Of a stretch of 7,021 bases of DNA, positions 5,370-7,021 are shown piece by piece; positions within the stretch are counted from its first letter, which is position 1; the number at the start of each line of letters is the position of its first letter. The notes beneath the pieces are model-generated. The model was not told the DNA's origin and ran no database searches. It saw only the letters and a program-made list of their open reading frames with translations. The stretch is from JBHGBB01 sp041946755 (GTDB lineage Bacteria; UBP4; UBA4092; JAOAEQ01): contig JBHGBB010000200.1 in the NCBI GenBank assembly GCA_041946755.1, positions 1-7,021 on the forward strand, written 5' to 3'. The position numbers and the translations under genes are program-made.

Positions 5370-5928
5370 AAAATGGAACCTCTTGCTCTTTTAAAATATC
5401 GATTGTTCTTTTTATCGTACGGTTGATTGCAGATACTTCTCGGTTATATTTATAAACTTTAATTTGTCCAGCATTCAGTTTTTGTCGCCATTCCTCTGCA
5501 AACTCAACCAGGGGTATTATCGAATTATCTTCTTTATACTCTGCGGGTATTTCATCTAATTCTATCGGTTTGTAAATATTGAGTAAAATAAATTCGCTAT
5601 CATCTTTAATCGAAATCCGCTTGTGTTTCGTTCCGTCTTTACCCTCGTATGGAATTTTAACGTAAACAACCTTGATCATTTGTCGTTTCTCTAGTTTATC
5701 GAGTGCATTTTTTAGTTTCCGAATATCCATTTTTGCCTTGTGTGCGAGTTCCCTTAATGATACTTTTAATGATTCTGATAATAAACCATACTGATTATCC
5801 CAATTGTGTAAATCAATCAATATCATATATACAGTGAAACAATTCGAACCTAAATCCATATGTAAATCCAAAAATGTTCTCATAATATTCCATAAGTTAT
5901 TTCCAGTACGAACCACTTCTTCTATCAT
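5368..5928 (-). CDS. Winged-helix protein, putative replication initiator or copy-control protein
   Basis: A 186-residue protein from the ATG at 5928, chosen because AAAAGGA (5941-5935) sits 6 nt upstream; earlier in-frame residues (LVFYNSGSKGIA) overlap that site. Residues ~27-90 fit a winged helix-turn-helix: helix NCFTVYMILIDLHN, second helix in SLRELAHKAKM, recognition helix DIRKLKNALDKLEKRQ, wing MIKVVYVKIPY...KRISI. This arrangement is common in phage and plasmid replication proteins (RepA/DnaD N-terminal type) and MarR-like regulators. The second half (residues ~138-182, FAEEWRQKLNAGQIKVYKYNREV, then AINRTIKRTIDILK) is charged helices and unrecognised. Ends with VPF just before the stop, where an alternative frame continues as protein-like sequence (5265-5369). 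It has its own promoter and a structured leader and stands alone, beside the repeat-rich non-coding stretch, which favours a replication role, but this is inference. Confidence 0.7.
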   Translation of the reverse strand: MIEEVVRTGNNLWNIMRTFLDLHMDLGSNCFTVYMILIDLHNWDNQYGLLSESLKVSLRELAHKAKMDIRKLKNALDKLEKRQMIKVVYVKIPYEGKDGTKHKRISIKDDSEFILLNIYKPIELDEIPAEYKEDNSIIPLVEFAEEWRQKLNAGQIKVYKYNREVSAINRTIKRTIDILKEQEVPF

Positions 5929-5943
5929 TGCTATTCCTTTTGA

Positions 5944-5989
5944 ACCGGAGTTGTAAAAGACTAGCAAACAAAACTACTCCGGCTCCGGT
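5944..5989 (-). other. Leader hairpin next to the ribosome binding site
   Basis: ACCGGAG (5944-5950) and CTCCGGT (5983-5989) are perfect 7-bp arms. A second CTCCGG (5977-5982) lies in tandem and could pair instead. The proximal arm ends 2-3 nt from the Shine-Dalgarno of the winged-helix gene, so folding could affect ribosome access. GC-rich arms stand out from AT-rich surroundings. Confidence 0.45.
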
Positions 5990-5994
5990 GAACC

Positions 5995-6018
5995 AACCTT
6001 TACGGTTAGCTACCTAAC
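5995..6018 (-). other. Overlapping alternative hairpins in the leader
   Basis: GTTAG-CTAC-CTAAC (6005-6018) is a perfect 5-bp hairpin. Its first arm overlaps GGTT (6004-6007), which can pair instead with AACC (5995-5998) around a 5-nt loop. Two mutually exclusive stems in a leader ~160 nt long are the layout of a small RNA switch or attenuator. The stems are short and I match them to no known riboswitch. Confidence 0.3.
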
Positions 6019-6097
6019 TACTATTTAACCTTCCCAAGTGAATAACATTACTTAAATTATTGTCCTCTTTTACTGAGATTTATTTGGGAACATTTTT

Positions 6098-6126
6098 ATA
6101 ATAGCATTAATAATCGAAACTGTAAA
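6098..6126 (-). promoter_or_regulatory. Predicted promoter of the winged-helix gene
   Basis: Minus-strand TTTACA (6126-6121), exactly 17 nt, TATTAT (6103-6098): five of six matches in each box. The start would be near 6091, giving a ~160-nt leader. The inverted repeat CTGTAA/TTACAG (6120-6141) covers the -35, as an operator would. Confidence 0.55.
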
Positions 6127-6145
6127 TTTAGTAAATTACAGGTTC
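6116..6145. repeat. Inverted repeat over the -35 box
   Basis: GAA-A-CTGTAA (6116-6125) faces TTACAG-G-TTC (6136-6145): nine paired bases with one mismatch around a 10-nt AT centre. Overlap with the TTTACA -35 suggests a repressor site, possibly autoregulation by the winged-helix protein. Confidence 0.5.
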
Positions 6146-6154
6146 TATGAAATA

Positions 6155-6189
6155 CCATAGTAATTCAGAAGATTTTAAATTTACTATGG
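6155..6189. repeat. Perfect 9-bp inverted repeat upstream of the promoter
   Basis: CCATAGTAA (6155-6163) and TTACTATGG (6181-6189) are perfect inverted arms around 17 nt. It lies between the end of the 6244 gene and the winged-helix promoter. It could stop transcription from the upstream gene, though the following minus-strand bases (TATTTC) make a poor T-tract, or it could be a second operator; it shares the TAGTAAATT word with the neighbouring repeat. Confidence 0.5.
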
Positions 6190-6243
6190 CTAATAGATGA
6201 GTAAGATAAAAAGAATGGACAGAATAATAAGAAAAGAAATTAT

Positions 6244-7021
6244 TTAATTTGAGGATATTTTCCAGACGGATAATTTCCGTCTAATTGTAGACCATCGTAT
6301 TGTTATTTTCGCATCTCTACATTCACCTTGTAATATATTAGCAATTTTGTTTAAAGAATTTCCTTGTGCATATAATTCCTTAGCTTGTGTTTTCCATCGC
6401 TGGTCTCTTTGCGATACGGATTCTTCCCGTTTACATTTTAAACCACGGCTACCCCAATGTTTTCTTGAGATACCAGCAAGTTTTGTCGATAAAATAAGGC
6501 GTTTTCCTTTTTTTGAAACGGCAATTGTATCCGAAATAGTCGCATAATAATTATTTCTTAGTTCGGTATATAATTTAGCGATTAGTGGTTTTATGTCAGT
6601 TGATGTTAATTTACCCGGTATGGAAAATAAAAATCGCGTTAATCTTTTATCTTGACTATGCTGAATAGCGATGGGAAATATTTCAGTTTCTTTTGGATAA
6701 ATAATTTGGAGTTTATCGTCAAACCTTATACCGAAAAATTGTAAAAAGATTATTTGTAGAAATAAATTATTCCATAATTCTATCAGTTCTATAGTCTTCT
6801 TCTTTATCGGTAGTTTAAATATTTTAGTTGGCTGAGGAACGTCGATAATATCTTCTTTAAGATGCTCAGTGGGGATTTTATGGGTAGCTTTATAAAGTCT
6901 TGGAAAAACCTGCCATGCGATATATAAAATCTCTTTCTTAAGTTTAATTGTGGATTCCGAAAACAGAGCCATACTTAAGCATAATTCTTGATAAAATGTC
7001 TTTGCCATTCCGTAACGATTC
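6244..7021 (-). CDS. Unrecognised protein with C-terminal helix-turn-helix (5' end probably outside window)
   Basis: The frame is open to the right edge: codons AAT CGT TAC GGA precede the ATG at 7008, and that ATG has no spaced Shine-Dalgarno, so the protein probably starts further right. From the ATG it is 254 residues. I do not recognise a family. Visible: an N-terminal helical part (residues 1-45), a basic stretch KLPIKKK (65-71), an aromatic hydrophobic segment LFLQIIFLQFFGIRF (82-96, probably a buried helix), alternating strands (100-135, 158-175), then a strongly basic region (165-205, KKGKR, SRKHWGSRGLKCKRE). Residues ~206-246 (RWKTQAKELYAQGNSLNKIANIL, then IRWSTIRRKL) resemble the helix-turn-helix of resolvases and transposases, with the spacing ELYAQGNSLNKIA typical of it. 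So a DNA-binding element protein is likely. The same strand and AT-rich codons place it in the mobile element. Confidence 0.65.
   Translation of the reverse strand, partial: NRYGMAKTFYQELCLSMALFSESTIKLKKEILYIAWQVFPRLYKATHKIPTEHLKEDIIDVPQPTKIFKLPIKKKTIELIELWNNLFLQIIFLQFFGIRFDDKLQIIYPKETEIFPIAIQHSQDKRLTRFLFSIPGKLTSTDIKPLIAKLYTELRNNYYATISDTIAVSKKGKRLILSTKLAGISRKHWGSRGLKCKREESVSQRDQRWKTQAKELYAQGNSLNKIANILQGECRDAKITIRWSTIRRKLSVWKISSN

Noticed and set aside
5977..6018. Resemblance of CTCCGG, GGTAG and GGTT words to the cyclic-di-GMP-I riboswitch
   Set aside because: The words occur in the wrong order and strand, and the conserved core and three-way junction are absent.
1..7021. CRISPR arrays, insertion-sequence ends, rRNA genes
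   Set aside because: No regularly spaced direct repeats of suitable length, no transposase with flanking terminal repeats, and no rRNA-like sequence seen.

Overview
The window joins two regions of different character. Positions 1 to about 2640 look like host chromosome from a diderm bacterium: a predicted outer-membrane beta-barrel protein with a cleavable signal peptide, preceded by the 3' part of a large glycoside-hydrolase-like gene and followed by two tRNA genes with encoded CCA ends. From about 2634 to the right edge the DNA is visibly more AT-rich, every gene lies on the minus strand, and the gene content is that of an integrated mobile element. The sequence alone does not let me name the phylum. 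The second-half proteins (excisionase-like HTH, Cys-rich mini-protein, winged-helix protein) are of types seen in phages, plasmids and integrative elements of many bacteria.

Layout. 1-1398 (+): end of a TIM-barrel/Rossmann-like/beta-sandwich protein, open at the left edge. 1425-2210 (+): outer-membrane protein with a strong Shine-Dalgarno. 2286-2318: likely promoter for the tRNA pair. 2393-2469: elongator tRNA-Met(CAT). 2549-2633: tRNA-Leu(GAG). 2665-3873 (-): tyrosine recombinase whose stop is only 31 bp from the tRNA-Leu 3' end, so tRNA-Leu is the probable attachment site. 4022-4363 (-): excisionase-like HTH protein. 4378-4566 (-): Cys-rich mini-protein. 4567-5264: AT-rich stretch with no convincing gene but many short repeats and a good plus-strand promoter. 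5368-5928 (-): winged-helix protein, probably a replication or copy-control protein, with a possible out-of-frame tail at 5265-5369. 5929-6243: its promoter and structured leader plus two long inverted repeats. 6244-7021 (-): unrecognised protein with a C-terminal helix-turn-helix, open at the right edge.

How it fits together. The order Cys-rich protein, excisionase-like protein, integrase is a normal integration module reading toward the tRNA. The integrase also appears to have its own promoter (TTGACA-N17-TAAACT) whose -35 overlaps the excisionase stop codon, with an inverted repeat at its -10/start region. The winged-helix gene and the repeat-rich non-coding stretch beside it are a plausible replication or maintenance region. 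The other attachment site was not found, so the element continues to the right. The most notable unexplained signals are: three TGTGCA repeats at exactly 11-bp spacing in the 3' end of the integrase gene next to the attachment site; a possible prfB-like +1 frameshift (or a one-base lesion) at the end of the winged-helix gene; and the repeat-rich 4.6-5.3 kb non-coding region.
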